From CAVYXF01 sp963772335 (GTDB lineage: Bacteria > Pseudomonadota > Alphaproteobacteria > Rhizobiales > Rhodomicrobiaceae): a stretch of DNA of 64,000 nucleotides. This document shows, piece after piece, positions 25,670 to 35,230 of this stretch (within the stretch, counting starts at the first letter, position 1; each line of letters begins with the position of its first letter). The notes under the pieces were generated by a model, which saw only the letters and a list, made by a program, of their open reading frames with translations, was not told where the DNA came from and made no database searches. The position numbers and the translations under genes are program-made. Location: NCBI GenBank assembly GCA_963772335.1, contig CAVYXF010000005.1:682001-746000 (forward strand), in the 5' to 3' direction.

Positions 25670-27475
25670 TCAACGCCGGGCGAACAGCTTCTCAATGTCG
25701 GTTAGCTGCAGCTCGATGAAGGTGGGCCGGCCATGATTGCACTGGCTGGCATTCGGGGTCGTTTCCATCTCGCGCAGCAGGGCGTTCATCTCCTCCGGGG
25801 TCAGGCGGCGGCCGGCGCGCACGCTGCCATGGCAGGCGATCCGCGCGCAAATCGCATGCAGACGCTCCTCCAGGGCGGTTGCCGAGCCGAAGGTCTCGAT
25901 CTCCTCGGCGAGATCGCGGATCAGCGCCTTGATGTCAGCGCCGGCAATCAGCGTGGGCACTTCGCGCACCAGCACGGCGCCGCCGCCGAAAGCATCGATG
26001 GCAAGGCCGAGCCGCGCCAAGTCGCCCGCGCGTTCGAGCAGGAGATCGGCCGCACTTGCCTCCAGCTCGACCACCTCCGGGATGAGCAGCAGCTGCCGCT
26101 CGGCGCCGCCATTCGTCAGGCCGTTCTTCAGCTTCTCATAGACCAGCCGCTCATGGGCGGCATGCTGATCGACGAGGACCACGGAAGAGGGCGTCTCGGC
26201 GACGATGTAGGTGCGGTGGAGCTGGGCCCGCGCCGCCCCCAGCGGATGCTCGGGGGCATCCGGTTCGGCACGCACGGCATTGGCGGCGGTGCTCGCGCTT
26301 GGTTGGTCCACGCCGCCGAGCGGCATCTGCCAGTCCTCGGCAAAGCCGGCGCGGCGCGGCGCGTAGCCTTTCGGATAGGACTGCGCATGCGGATGGGACC
26401 CCGGCATCGCGGACCGGCCATTTGCGCCGTTCAGCCTCGACAGCGCTTCGCCTGACAGGGCCGATGTGGTGCGCACGCCAGCTTCTGCCAGGGCACCGCG
26501 CAGGGCGCTTACCACGATGCCGCGCACCAGCGCGCTGTCGCGGAAGCGCACCTCGGCCTTGGCCGGATGCACATTCACATCCACTTCGCGGCAGGGCAGG
26601 GTAATAAACAGCGCCAGCATCGGGTGACGGCCGCGCGGCACCAGATCGCCATAGGCGGCGCGCACGGCGGCGAGCAGCAACCGGTCCTTCACCGGGCGGC
26701 CGTTGATGAACAGGTATTGAGCCTGCTGGGTCGGGCGGTTGAGTGTCGGCAGGCCGGCAAAGCCCTCGACCCGTACCTCGTTGCGCTCGGCCGCGACAGC
26801 GATCGCATCCTCGGCGAATTCGCGGCCCATCACCTTGGCAAACCGCAGACGCAGGCCTTCGCCATCGCCCGGCTGCACGGCGGGAAAGCTGAGGCCGGTG
26901 CGCTCGCCGGTCGCCAGCGACAGACTGATCGGCGGAAAGGCCAGCACAAGACGTTTGATGAGCTGGGTGGTCGCGGCGTTTTCCGCGATTTCCGACTTCA
27001 TGAATTTCAGCCGCGCTGGCGTCGCATAGAACAGGTCGCGCACCTCGACCTGTGTGCCGGCATTGAGTGCGGCCGGCTTTGGCCCGTCGAGACGGCCAGC
27101 ATCGAGCTCAATGGCAAATGCGGTGGCGGCTCCACGCGGGCGCGAGGCGATCGAGAGCTTCGACACCGCCCCGATCGAGGGCAGCGCCTCGCCGCGAAAG
27201 CCGAGCGTCGCGATGTTGAGGAGGTCTTCGTCGTCGAGCTTGGAGGTGGCGTGGCGTTCGACGCAGGACGCGAGATCGGCCTTATCCATCCCGCAGCCGT
27301 CGTCGGTTACGCGGATCAGGCCGAGCCCGCCACCGGCTGTCACCACCTCGATATTGCGCGCGCCCGCATCGATGGCGTTCTCGACCAGCTCCTTGACGGC
27401 GCTGGCCGGCCGCTCGATGACCTCACCCGCCGCGATCCGGTTGATCAGCTGCGGCGGAAGTTGGCGAATGGGCAC
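25670..27475 (-). CDS. mutL: DNA mismatch repair protein MutL
   Basis: 601 residues from GTG. The GHKL ATPase domain carries NAIDAGA, DDGCGM and GFRGEALPSI, all intact. The C-terminal dimerisation domain reads DQHAAHERLVYEKL and ends CNHGRPTFIELQLTDIEKLF. There is no DQHA(X)2E(X)4E endonuclease motif in its usual full form: DQHAAHERLVYEK is present, so a latent nuclease cannot be excluded. MutL couples MutS recognition to strand repair. Its first 53 bases lie inside pgi. Confidence 0.97.
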   Translation of the reverse strand: MPIRQLPPQLINRIAAGEVIERPASAVKELVENAIDAGARNIEVVTAGGGLGLIRVTDDGCGMDKADLASCVERHATSKLDDEDLLNIATLGFRGEALPSIGAVSKLSIASRPRGAATAFAIELDAGRLDGPKPAALNAGTQVEVRDLFYATPARLKFMKSEIAENAATTQLIKRLVLAFPPISLSLATGERTGLSFPAVQPGDGEGLRLRFAKVMGREFAEDAIAVAAERNEVRVEGFAGLPTLNRPTQQAQYLFINGRPVKDRLLLAAVRAAYGDLVPRGRHPMLALFITLPCREVDVNVHPAKAEVRFRDSALVRGIVVSALRGALAEAGVRTTSALSGEALSRLNGANGRSAMPGSHPHAQSYPKGYAPRRAGFAEDWQMPLGGVDQPSASTAANAVRAEPDAPEHPLGAARAQLHRTYIVAETPSSVVLVDQHAAHERLVYEKLKNGLTNGGAERQLLLIPEVVELEASAADLLLERAGDLARLGLAIDAFGGGAVLVREVPTLIAGADIKALIRDLAEEIETFGSATALEERLHAICARIACHGSVRAGRRLTPEEMNALLREMETTPNASQCNHGRPTFIELQLTDIEKLFARR

Positions 27476-28826
27476 CCTCTGCCTCCCTTACCGCCATGCG
27501 CGCCAGATAGTCCCTGGTGAGACGCTTACCCAAATCGACGGCGGGCTGATCAAAAGCGTCCACGCCCAGGAGGTCGGCGGCGAGAATCGTCTCCAGGACG
27601 AAATGCATCATCAGCCAGCCGAGGGCCCATTCGTCAAGACGCGGCAACTCGATGACCCGCACTGGGCGCCCTTTAGCCACAAAAGTCTCAGGAATCGCCC
27701 TCGCCTCGGCCATCACCAGGTCACCCACCGTATGGCTGCCGAGATAAGCCGCGCCGGCCAACTCGGCGAGATCGGCTGGCATGGGGGGCGTATCCTCCTC
27801 GGGGAGGCCGGCGAGACGGATAATGGTCGCCAGGTGATGCGGAGAGCCGCCGAGATAAAGCTGGAGCTGCGAATGCTGATCGACCGGGCCAAGCGCGGCA
27901 ATAGGCGTGAAGCCTTCGCTGTCGTTCTTGCCGAGCAATTCCGCCAACAGCTGCACATACCAGTGCGAGAAGCGTAAGAGGCGGTCGGCATAGGGCATCA
28001 TCACCAGGGCGCGGATGCCGCGTTCCTTGGCGAGGCCGACGGCGATCGCGGCGCCGAGCGCGGGCGCGAACTCTTCCGGATGGCGTGCGGCTTCGATCGC
28101 TTCCACCGCCGCGCGACCGCCGGCCCGAAACGCCTCGACATCGAGGCCGCGCGCAAAGGCCGGGAGGAGCCCGACATTGCTGAAAGCGGAGAAGCGCCCG
28201 CCGATGTCAGGCTCATGATCGAGTAAGGGAATGCCGAGTTTGGAGAATAGCTCGCGCAGCGGATTGGCGAGGCCGGCCCTTGCTGGATCGGTGATGCCGA
28301 GAAACAGCCGCGGAAACTCGCTTTCGAGGCCACGCGCCCGCAGGCGCTCCATGATCGTGAGGGTCTGCGCGAGCGTCTCGGCCGTCGCGCCGGATTTGGA
28401 GATGATCAGGAACCGTGTCTTGAGCAGGTCCATGATCTCCATGCCCTTGACCAGCGAAAGCGCGTCGAGATTGTCGTAAAAGCGCAGACGCGGCCGGCCC
28501 TCCTTGCCGATCCGGTCGTCGCCCGGGATGAACCAGCCGCCAAGCTGCGCGATCGCCTGTCCGCCCAGGCTCGAGCCGCCGGTGCCGAACAGCACGAGCG
28601 TGCGCGCACCCTCAGTTAATTGATTATAGGCGGCGCGCGCCGTGGCAATGTCAGCGGTCTCATAGAGGACGCGAATGTGCGGCAGGCTGCGCTCGCGCGC
28701 CTCGCTTTTGAGCTTCTCAAAGCGCGGAATGAGCTTATCGGTCCACCGTTTCAGCTCATCGCGCGTGAGCCCCAAAGCTCCGATCGCCGCCTGAAGGCAG
28801 CCATCGATGGAATGCGTCGGTGTCAT
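27423..28826 (-). CDS. pgi: Glucose-6-phosphate isomerase
   Basis: 467 residues, shorter than the 549 of E. coli, as in the compact bacterial PGI group. Interconverts glucose 6-phosphate and fructose 6-phosphate, so it feeds the phosphofructokinase encoded at the left of the window. Motifs: GTGGSSLGGQ, SKSGATAET for phosphate binding, and GPVDQHSQLQLYLGG in the C-terminal half. The 3' end overlaps the mutL start by 53 bases, an unusually long same-strand overlap; the C-terminal residues REAEGAHSPTSAAADQPDRGG look like a run-on tail. Confidence 0.95.
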   Translation of the reverse strand: MTPTHSIDGCLQAAIGALGLTRDELKRWTDKLIPRFEKLKSEARERSLPHIRVLYETADIATARAAYNQLTEGARTLVLFGTGGSSLGGQAIAQLGGWFIPGDDRIGKEGRPRLRFYDNLDALSLVKGMEIMDLLKTRFLIISKSGATAETLAQTLTIMERLRARGLESEFPRLFLGITDPARAGLANPLRELFSKLGIPLLDHEPDIGGRFSAFSNVGLLPAFARGLDVEAFRAGGRAAVEAIEAARHPEEFAPALGAAIAVGLAKERGIRALVMMPYADRLLRFSHWYVQLLAELLGKNDSEGFTPIAALGPVDQHSQLQLYLGGSPHHLATIIRLAGLPEEDTPPMPADLAELAGAAYLGSHTVGDLVMAEARAIPETFVAKGRPVRVIELPRLDEWALGWLMMHFVLETILAADLLGVDAFDQPAVDLGKRLTRDYLARMAVREAEGAHSPTSAAADQPDRGG

Positions 28827-28844
28827 GGGGCGATCCGGCGCTGC

Positions 28845-30257
28845 TCAGCCACGCGGCGTGGTCATAGCCGGCTCGGAGACCTTACTGCCGGCGTCCGGCA
28901 TGAGCCCGACCGGTTGGCCGACCACGGTGATGATCAGATTGCCGGGCTTGATCAGCTGCGCCGCCACGCGCTTCACGTCGTCCAGCTTCACGGCCTCGAC
29001 GAGGCTGTTGCGCTTGTCGATATATTCCATGCCGAGATCCTCGATCTGGATCCAGAGCAGGGTATTGGCGATCTTCACGCTGGAGTCGAAGCGCAGCGCG
29101 TAGGAGCCGGTCAGATACCGCTTGGCGTTCTCCAGCTCATCGGCGGTCGGGCCGTTCGCGGCAATCCGGCTCAGCTCTTCCTGGATCACGCTGATCGACT
29201 GGGAGACGGCTTCGTTCTTGGTGGCGACGCCGCCAAGAAACATGGCAGCACGGTCGAGCGGATAAAGGTAGGTGTAGACCGAATAGGCAAGGCCGCGCTT
29301 CTCGCGCACTTCCTGCATCAGCGTCGAGGAGAAGCCGCCGCCGCCAATGATATAGTTGAGGATGTAGGCGGCCATGAAATCCGGGTCGTTCCGCTTCGGG
29401 CCGGGCTGACCAAAGGTGACGACGGACTGCGGCACAGCAAGCGGGATCACCTGGCTGGACGCTCCGGCGCGCCACTCCGCTTCCGGCACCGGGTTGAGCT
29501 GCGCCTTGTCTGGCAAATCACCAAACACCTCATCGAGCGCACGCGCGAGGTCGCCGGCCGTGATGTCGCCGACGACTGACACCTTCAGGCCATCCTTGGC
29601 AAAGGTGTTATGCACATAGTTCTTGAGGTCCGCCGGGGTGATCGCGTCGACCGAGTCGGTGGTACCTTTGAGCGGATTGGCATAAGGGTGGCCATCGAAG
29701 ACCCGCTTAAACCAGGCATTGGAGGCGACCTTCTCCGGGTCCTCGTCGTCCATCTTGATCGAGGAGGAGATCTGCTCACGAACCCGGTCGACCGCGTCTT
29801 CGTCCATGCGCGGCTGGTTCAGGGCCAGGCGCAGCAGGCGGAACGCCTCGTCCTTGTTCTTGGTCAGGGTCTTGGCGCCGCCTGTGAAAGCGTCGCGGCT
29901 GGCCTCGAATGAGAAGTCGATCGCAAGCAATTCGAGGCGCTCCTGGAACTCCTCGCTTTTGAGATCGCCCGCGCCCTCATCCATCATCCCCGAGACAAAG
30001 TAGGCGGTGCCTTCCTTCCCCTTCGGGTCCTGCGCGGCGCCACCGGGAAGGCCGAACTGCATCGCAATGATCGGCAGAGTGTGGTCCTCGACCAACCAGG
30101 CCTCAATGCCTTTCGATGAGACGACTTTCTGGATGTTCATTGCGCTTGCGGGAGCTGTATCAAGGAAGAGGGCAGTGAAAAGACAGGCAGTGGCCAGTGC
30201 AAACGGCCGCATGAACGATATTAGCAACCGTCGCTCTCGATGTCCTGGGATAAGCAT
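28845..30257 (-). CDS. M16-family peptidase homologue, zinc site lost (non-catalytic partner)
   Basis: Up to 470 residues, with a signal peptide (PFALATACLFTALFLDTAPASA), hence periplasmic. The fold is that of insulinase-type processing proteases, but the zinc motif HxxEH is replaced by TAYFVSGMMDEGAG, so no catalysis is expected. It is encoded eight bases after the catalytic M16 gene. Paired active and inactive subunits are normal for bacterial two-component M16 enzymes related to mitochondrial processing peptidase. It probably supplies half of the substrate chamber. The start is uncertain: ATG codons at 30257 and 15 residues later both fit. Confidence 0.9.
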   Translation of the reverse strand: MLIPGHRERRLLISFMRPFALATACLFTALFLDTAPASAMNIQKVVSSKGIEAWLVEDHTLPIIAMQFGLPGGAAQDPKGKEGTAYFVSGMMDEGAGDLKSEEFQERLELLAIDFSFEASRDAFTGGAKTLTKNKDEAFRLLRLALNQPRMDEDAVDRVREQISSSIKMDDEDPEKVASNAWFKRVFDGHPYANPLKGTTDSVDAITPADLKNYVHNTFAKDGLKVSVVGDITAGDLARALDEVFGDLPDKAQLNPVPEAEWRAGASSQVIPLAVPQSVVTFGQPGPKRNDPDFMAAYILNYIIGGGGFSSTLMQEVREKRGLAYSVYTYLYPLDRAAMFLGGVATKNEAVSQSISVIQEELSRIAANGPTADELENAKRYLTGSYALRFDSSVKIANTLLWIQIEDLGMEYIDKRNSLVEAVKLDDVKRVAAQLIKPGNLIITVVGQPVGLMPDAGSKVSEPAMTTPRG

Positions 30258-30265
30258 GTCTCGCC

Positions 30266-31720
30266 TCAGTGAAGTGTATCGCCGCCAAGTCCAGGGACCG
30301 CAAGCCTCCTGGTATTGCTGGCGACGTGTGTGGGATCGGGGAGCAGGTAGCCGGTAACGGAACCGCGTATGTCGAGATAGGTCTTCGCAGCCGTCTTGAT
30401 GTCGTTGAGAGTAACGGCCTGGAGAGCCGCCTCGCGGTTCTTCACGTCCTCAATGGTGCGCCCCGTCATCAACGCCCAGCCATAGGCCCGGGCGAGATTG
30501 GTCTGATTGTCGGCATCGTAGATGATGTCGGCGATAGCGGAGTTGCGCACCCGCTCCAGCTCGGCCGCGGTCACCCCATTATCGCGTACGTCCGCGAGCA
30601 CGGCATCGATAGCGGCTTCGACACTCTCCAGCGGCGTGTCGCCGGCCGGCACCGCATAAACGCCAAACCGTCCGTAATCGAGAGCGGTACCCGAGTACCA
30701 GGCGCCTGCAGAGGAGGCCTTCTTCTCCTCGACCACCACCTTCTTGTAAATGCGTCCCGTGCCGGTCGAGCCGAGAATGGCGGCCAGCAGTTCCAGCGCC
30801 TCCGCTTCCTGCGGCTTGGCGGTGGTGTAGCTCGGCGCGAGATAGTTGCGGCTCAGCGTCGCTTTCGCAGCACGCTCGTCGCGCAGGATTACGCGCCGCG
30901 CCGCGATCGCCGGCGGCTCCTTGACGCGCACGCGCACAGGAGGCTCTGCGGTAGCCGGCAACTTGCCAAAGGTCTCCTGGGCAAGCTTGATCACTGTGCC
31001 CGGCTCGACATCGCCGGCGACGACCAGCACGGCATTGTTGGGGCTGTAATAGGTCTTGTAGAACGAGAGGGCATCCTGGCGCGACAGCTTCTCCATCTCG
31101 TTCTCCCAGCCGATCACCGGGATGCCGTAGGGATGGGCGAGGAACAAGGCCGCCTGCATCTGCTCCGACAGGAGGCTGCCCGGATCGTTATCGACACGAG
31201 AGCGCCGCTCCTCGAGGATCACCTGCCGCTCGTTCAGAACATCCTCTTCAAGGAGGCGCAGATTGCGCATCCGGTCCGCCTCCATCTCCATGACCAGAGG
31301 AAGCCGCTCCTTGGCGACGCGCTGGAAATAGGCGGTCGCGTCCTGGGTCGTGAAGGCATTGTCCTGGCCGCCATTCTTGGCGACAATCTTGGAAAAGTCG
31401 CCGGGCGCAATCTTCTCGGTGCCTTTGAACATCAGATGTTCGAGGAAATGGGCGATGCCGGACTTGCCGCGCGGCTCGTCCGCCGCGCCGACCCGATACC
31501 ACACCATGTGCGTTACGACGGGGGCGCGCCGATCAGGGATGACCACCACCTGCAGGCCATTGGCGAGCTTTGTGTGAGTGACATCCATACCGGCACCGAA
31601 GCCGGTCTGAGGCAACGCAACAGAGGTCATGAACAGCACCAGACAGGCAACTACGGGAAATTTCAACGCTGTCACCGGTTGTAAACGGGATGAAGGGACG
31701 CAACTCGGCTTATCATCCAT
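30266..31720 (-). CDS. M16-family zinc peptidase, catalytic subunit
   Basis: About 484 residues from ATG at 31720 (MDDKPSC); a longer frame to 31813 and a GTG near the signal peptide are alternatives. A hydrophobic export signal (VVACLVLFMTSVALPQTGFG) is followed by the intact zinc motif HFLEH in GIAHFLEHLMFKGT and the downstream glutamate in NAFTTQDATAYF/VLNERQVILEE. It degrades or processes peptides in the periplasm. Forms a pair with the next gene. Confidence 0.92.
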   Translation of the reverse strand: MDDKPSCVPSSRLQPVTALKFPVVACLVLFMTSVALPQTGFGAGMDVTHTKLANGLQVVVIPDRRAPVVTHMVWYRVGAADEPRGKSGIAHFLEHLMFKGTEKIAPGDFSKIVAKNGGQDNAFTTQDATAYFQRVAKERLPLVMEMEADRMRNLRLLEEDVLNERQVILEERRSRVDNDPGSLLSEQMQAALFLAHPYGIPVIGWENEMEKLSRQDALSFYKTYYSPNNAVLVVAGDVEPGTVIKLAQETFGKLPATAEPPVRVRVKEPPAIAARRVILRDERAAKATLSRNYLAPSYTTAKPQEAEALELLAAILGSTGTGRIYKKVVVEEKKASSAGAWYSGTALDYGRFGVYAVPAGDTPLESVEAAIDAVLADVRDNGVTAAELERVRNSAIADIIYDADNQTNLARAYGWALMTGRTIEDVKNREAALQAVTLNDIKTAAKTYLDIRGSVTGYLLPDPTHVASNTRRLAVPGLGGDTLH

Positions 31721-31853
31721 CGGCCCTGAGAGTGACAAGTTACAAATCGGACAGGCGTATGATCCCATGTTGAGCAAGGACGTACAAGACCGACGCGCGC
31801 CGGACACGCTCAAGGCGCAGCAGATTGGCTAATGATCGTGAAAATCCGCTGGC

Positions 31854-32315
31854 CTAACGGGTTTTAGCGGGGCCGCCGCCGAGACTCTTGCTCACCGCCT
31901 CGCCGAATTTCGAGGGACAGCGGTCTTCCCGGCCGATGTTCTTGTTGTACTCGCCGATGCCGCCCTTGCCGCTCCAATCACCTTCGCGGCAATATTTCTC
32001 CCTGGCCGCAGCATCGACCTCGGCTTTCTGCTTCTTCTGTTCATCCGGATCGGTTGGCCAGTTCTGAGCGGCAACTGCCGTTCTCTCGCCGGGGACAGGA
32101 AGGGCCGCTGTCGAAGGCGGGATGACAAGGCCCTGGCGTTCGGGGAGATCGGCCTCCTCCTTCGGCTTGGATGATAGGTTGAGGCCGACAGCGTTCAGCA
32201 CGGGCGCGTCGATCTGAAGATCCACGCCGTCTGCACCACAGCCGCCAAGCGCGAGCGCAGCGAATGCCGCCGCGACAAGTGCGCCACTCCGCACGGAATT
32301 GCGAAAGAGAGCCAT
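31854..32315 (-). CDS. Hypothetical lipoprotein
   Basis: 153 residues from ATG at 32315, preceded by GGGGGA. The signal peptide ends in a clear lipobox (AALALGGC), so the mature protein is anchored by a lipidated cysteine. The rest is low in recognisable domains: a Pro-rich part, then a charged tail with two cysteines (EKYCREGDW, REDRCPSKF). It precedes the M16 pair on the same strand and may be envelope-associated with it. I do not recognise the family with certainty. Confidence 0.75.
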   Translation of the reverse strand: MALFRNSVRSGALVAAAFAALALGGCGADGVDLQIDAPVLNAVGLNLSSKPKEEADLPERQGLVIPPSTAALPVPGERTAVAAQNWPTDPDEQKKQKAEVDAAAREKYCREGDWSGKGGIGEYNKNIGREDRCPSKFGEAVSKSLGGGPAKTR

Positions 32316-32531
32316 TCGTATCCCCCGAACCGGCAATTGAGCGTTGTTATACTCGTTTTCAGACTTTTCTGTGACTCGCCCGCAACCCGTCAACAGAGCC
32401 GTCGCCAGCATCGACGTCGCTCACCCCTTTTTCCTAAGCCCCCATTCGTGTCGACGCAAGCCTCGCGTTTGGCGACTTTACGGGCTCCAGCATAGAATGG
32501 CCGGAAATCGCGCAGGAGGGGGCCTGAGATC

Positions 32532-32831
32532 ATGGCAAGGCGGGGTGACATCGAAGCGGCGCTAAGGCGCCTGGCGCCGAAAATCCCAGCCCATGAATTC
32601 ATGGCGATCGCCGACCACGCGATGGACAGCATCGGCTTGCGGCAGGCTTCGCCAGAGACGGCGGCCTGGCTGTCGCTGGTCGCCTATGTGCGCCATGCGC
32701 TCACCGATTACGATGATCTGCTGGAGCAGGGCTATGACGCGGAAAGCGCCCGGCATTTCGTCGCAGGCGACATGGACGAGATCCTTGGCGGCTGGGGCGT
32801 GCGGCGGCGTATTCAGGACGTGGCAGACTAA
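32532..32831 (+). CDS. DUF2293 protein
   Basis: 99 residues. The whole length matches the DUF2293 pattern: an early RRLAPKIPAHEF strip, DHAMDSIGLRQASPETAAWL, VAYVRHALTDYDDLLEQGYD, and the ending ARHFVAGDMDEILGGWGVRR. All-helical, cytoplasmic, function unknown. Divergent from the lipoprotein gene. No operon partner. Confidence 0.85.
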   Translation: MARRGDIEAALRRLAPKIPAHEFMAIADHAMDSIGLRQASPETAAWLSLVAYVRHALTDYDDLLEQGYDAESARHFVAGDMDEILGGWGVRRRIQDVAD

Positions 32832-33252
32832 GCCGCCTTTCGCCCCCCGTGCTTTTGTTATGCGATCGGTTCGGATGCAGGTGGAGCACTGCCTCTTCCA
32901 AGCGCAGCCGAAATCCTCGCGCAAGGGGAGATCCAGTAAGCAAAGGTCCGTGCTGTTAAAATGGTGGAGCCCCGTTTTCACGGGGATTTCGGCTTGGCTG
33001 GTGGCGCTATTTGCGTCTAAGCGATCGCGGTCTAAACATCACGGTCTGCGGACGCTTTGCCATAGCATCTCCTGAACAAGGCCTAACCGCCAGAAACAGC
33101 GAATTTTATTGTTCTTCTGTGGCCTGTCGTCATCCAAGCGTAAGTGCTTTCCCTGCTATATAAAAAATGAGGGCGGCAGGTGGCGCCGTTCCCATCACTC
33201 GCATTCAAGCATCCCCGCTTGGAAAGATCAGCCGTATCGAGGGATTGAGCTC
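32832..33252. other. Intergenic stretch before the deacetylase gene
   Basis: No supported gene. CCCCGT-TTTC-ACGGGG at 32970-32985 is a small perfect hairpin without a T-tract. An AT-rich box (CTATATAAAA, about 33156-33165) is a possible promoter element for the deacetylase. Confidence 0.45.
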
Positions 33253-34275
33253 ATGAAGTTTGGCAATTTCCATGCGCTCCGGTATGCCCCGATGCTCGCT
33301 GCGTCTCTTCTGGCTGCTATGGTTGTAGCGATTGCAGCCTTCGCACGTCTGCCCGCGCCTACCATCATCTTCTTCGAGCGGGAGACGGCGAGCAGCCCGG
33401 ACGATGCCCTCATCACCTCCAGTACGGGCGCCACAGTCCCGCAATGCGATTCGGAAAAATCGCTTGCCGGGCGGCAGCTCCCAGTCGATCCGGCCGGAGG
33501 GCCGCGTTTCGGCACGGTGCAATTCCCGAACACGCTGCCGCTGAACGACAAAGAGGTGGTGCTTACCTTCGACGACGGCCCCCACCCGACCCGTACGCCC
33601 GCCATCCTCGACATCCTTGACCGCTATTGCGTGAAGGCGGTGTTTTTTGCCGTCGGTGAGATGGCGGTGGAGCATGCCGACGTGCTGCGGGAGGTTGCTG
33701 CGCGCGGTCATGTGATCGGCACGCACACCTATTCGCATCCCTTCAACATGCAGCGAATGAGCAAAGAACACGCAGAAGCCGAGATTGACGGGGGATTTGC
33801 CGCCGTCTCTCATGTGCTCGGCGGACCGGTCGCGCCGCTGTTCCGCTTTCCGGGCCTTTCCCAATCGCACGCGCTGCTCAACGATCTCTCCCAGCGCAAT
33901 ATCAGCGTCTGGTCGGTCGATGTGATTACCGGGGATTCATTCGTCAGCGGGTCGTATATGACCCAGCGCCTGTTCACGCAGCTGGAAAAGCAGGGACACG
34001 GCATCGTGCTGATGCATGACATCAAAAAGGCAACGGCGGAAAGTCTTGAGGGGATCCTGCAGACGCTGAAGCAGAAGGGCTATACCGTTCCACAGGTGAC
34101 CGTTGCGGCGACGCTTATGCCGGATGAGCACCTTCTGGAGGGCTTTGCGGAGGCGACCTCCCATTGGCAAGGCTTGTTTCACAGAGCATCGGGAAGATCC
34201 GGTAACGTTCGGGCCGCAAGCCGACGGTCTGTCCGGTTTCAACACGCTCGTCGCGACGAGCCTGAATTTCCATAG
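33253..34275 (+). CDS. Polysaccharide deacetylase (NodB/CE4 family)
   Basis: 340 residues from ATG at 33253; an N-terminal membrane anchor or signal (APMLAASLLAAMVVAIAAFA) puts the domain in the periplasm. The NodB catalytic motifs are intact: TFDDGPHP (general base and metal Asp), HTYSHP (metal His pair), RFPG and VLMHD. Probably removes acetyl groups from a cell-surface or peptidoglycan sugar; substrate unknown. The last 50 or so residues, after VTVAATLMPDEH, are Arg/Ser-rich and read through the 3' end of the convergent cysA, which suggests the original stop has been lost. Confidence 0.9.
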   Translation: MKFGNFHALRYAPMLAASLLAAMVVAIAAFARLPAPTIIFFERETASSPDDALITSSTGATVPQCDSEKSLAGRQLPVDPAGGPRFGTVQFPNTLPLNDKEVVLTFDDGPHPTRTPAILDILDRYCVKAVFFAVGEMAVEHADVLREVAARGHVIGTHTYSHPFNMQRMSKEHAEAEIDGGFAAVSHVLGGPVAPLFRFPGLSQSHALLNDLSQRNISVWSVDVITGDSFVSGSYMTQRLFTQLEKQGHGIVLMHDIKKATAESLEGILQTLKQKGYTVPQVTVAATLMPDEHLLEGFAEATSHWQGLFHRASGRSGNVRAASRRSVRFQHARRDEPEFP

Positions 34276-35230
34276 GCATAGGCTCGTCGGTCCGGCCTTG
34301 TAAGTCGATCTCGACCCGCAGGTTCGGTCCGAAAGCCTTGACGTGCTTGACGGTGCCCTGGAGCGGCGCATTCTCCAAGGGTGTCAGCGTGACATCATAG
34401 GGGCGAATGAACATGCGCGCCGGCCCTGACGGCGCCGCCTGGCTGTCCAGCGGCAAGGACCGGCCGTCGAAGCGGACGACGCCGCCTTCCACGTCCACGG
34501 CGAGCGAGATGGATTCGCCAATGAAATCATAGACGAAAGCGCTGGCCGGCCGGTCATAGACGTCTTCCGGCGTGCCGATCTGTTCGATTCGGCCCTGATT
34601 GAGCACCACCACCCGGTCGGCAACCTCCAAAGCCTCCTCCTGGTCGTGGGTGACGAACAGGGAGGTCACGCTGATCTCGCTGTGCAGGCTGCGGAGCCAC
34701 CGGCGCAGCTCCTTGCGCACCTTGGCGTCGAGGGCGCCGAATGGTTCATCCAAGAGCAGCACGCGGGGCTCGATCGCAAGTGCCCGCGCCAGCGCCACGC
34801 GCTGACGTTGACCGCCAGAGAGCTGATGCGGATAGCGGTCCTTGAGCCATTGGATCTGCACAAGGTCGAGAAGCTTGCCGACTTGGGTATCGAGCTCCGC
34901 CTCGGACATCCGCTGAGCGCGCGGCTTTACCCTGAGGCCAAAGGCAACATTCTCATAGACACTAAGATGGCGGAACAGTGCGTAATGCTGAAAGACAAAA
35001 CCGACATTGCGCTCGCGGACGCTGCGCTCAAGCGCGTCCTCCCCGTCGAAGCGCACTGTGCCATTCTCCGGCCATTCGAGGCCGGCAATGATGCGCAGCA
35101 AGGTGGTCTTGCCCGAGCCTGAAGGCCCGAGCAGCGCGACGAGTTCGCCGCTGCGCACATGGAGATTGATACCGCTCAATGCGGCGAAGGTACCGAACGA
35201 TTTGCTGAGATCGCTGACTTCAATGGACAT
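34115..35230 (-). CDS. cysA: Sulfate/thiosulfate ABC transporter ATP-binding protein
   Basis: 371 residues from ATG at 35230 (MSIEVSDLSKSFG), which overlaps the cysW stop by 11 bases. Walker A GPSGSGKTT, signature LSGGQRQRVALARAL, Walker B VLLLDEPFGALD and the switch histidine in THDQEE are all intact; a TOBE-like domain follows, ending in VGLRPERYRIFP. Energises sulfate uptake. Beyond that normal end it carries about 24 extra residues (MLCETSLANGRSPPQSPPEG...), encoded opposite the deacetylase tail. Confidence 0.95.
   Translation of the reverse strand: MSIEVSDLSKSFGTFAALSGINLHVRSGELVALLGPSGSGKTTLLRIIAGLEWPENGTVRFDGEDALERSVRERNVGFVFQHYALFRHLSVYENVAFGLRVKPRAQRMSEAELDTQVGKLLDLVQIQWLKDRYPHQLSGGQRQRVALARALAIEPRVLLLDEPFGALDAKVRKELRRWLRSLHSEISVTSLFVTHDQEEALEVADRVVVLNQGRIEQIGTPEDVYDRPASAFVYDFIGESISLAVDVEGGVVRFDGRSLPLDSQAAPSGPARMFIRPYDVTLTPLENAPLQGTVKHVKAFGPNLRVEIDLQGRTDEPMPMEIQARRDERVETGQTVGLRPERYRIFPMLCETSLANGRSPPQSPPEGAHPA

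Noticed and set aside
32970..32985. CCCCGT-TTTC-ACGGGG hairpin as a terminator
   Set aside because: No T-tract follows on either strand and no gene ends close by.
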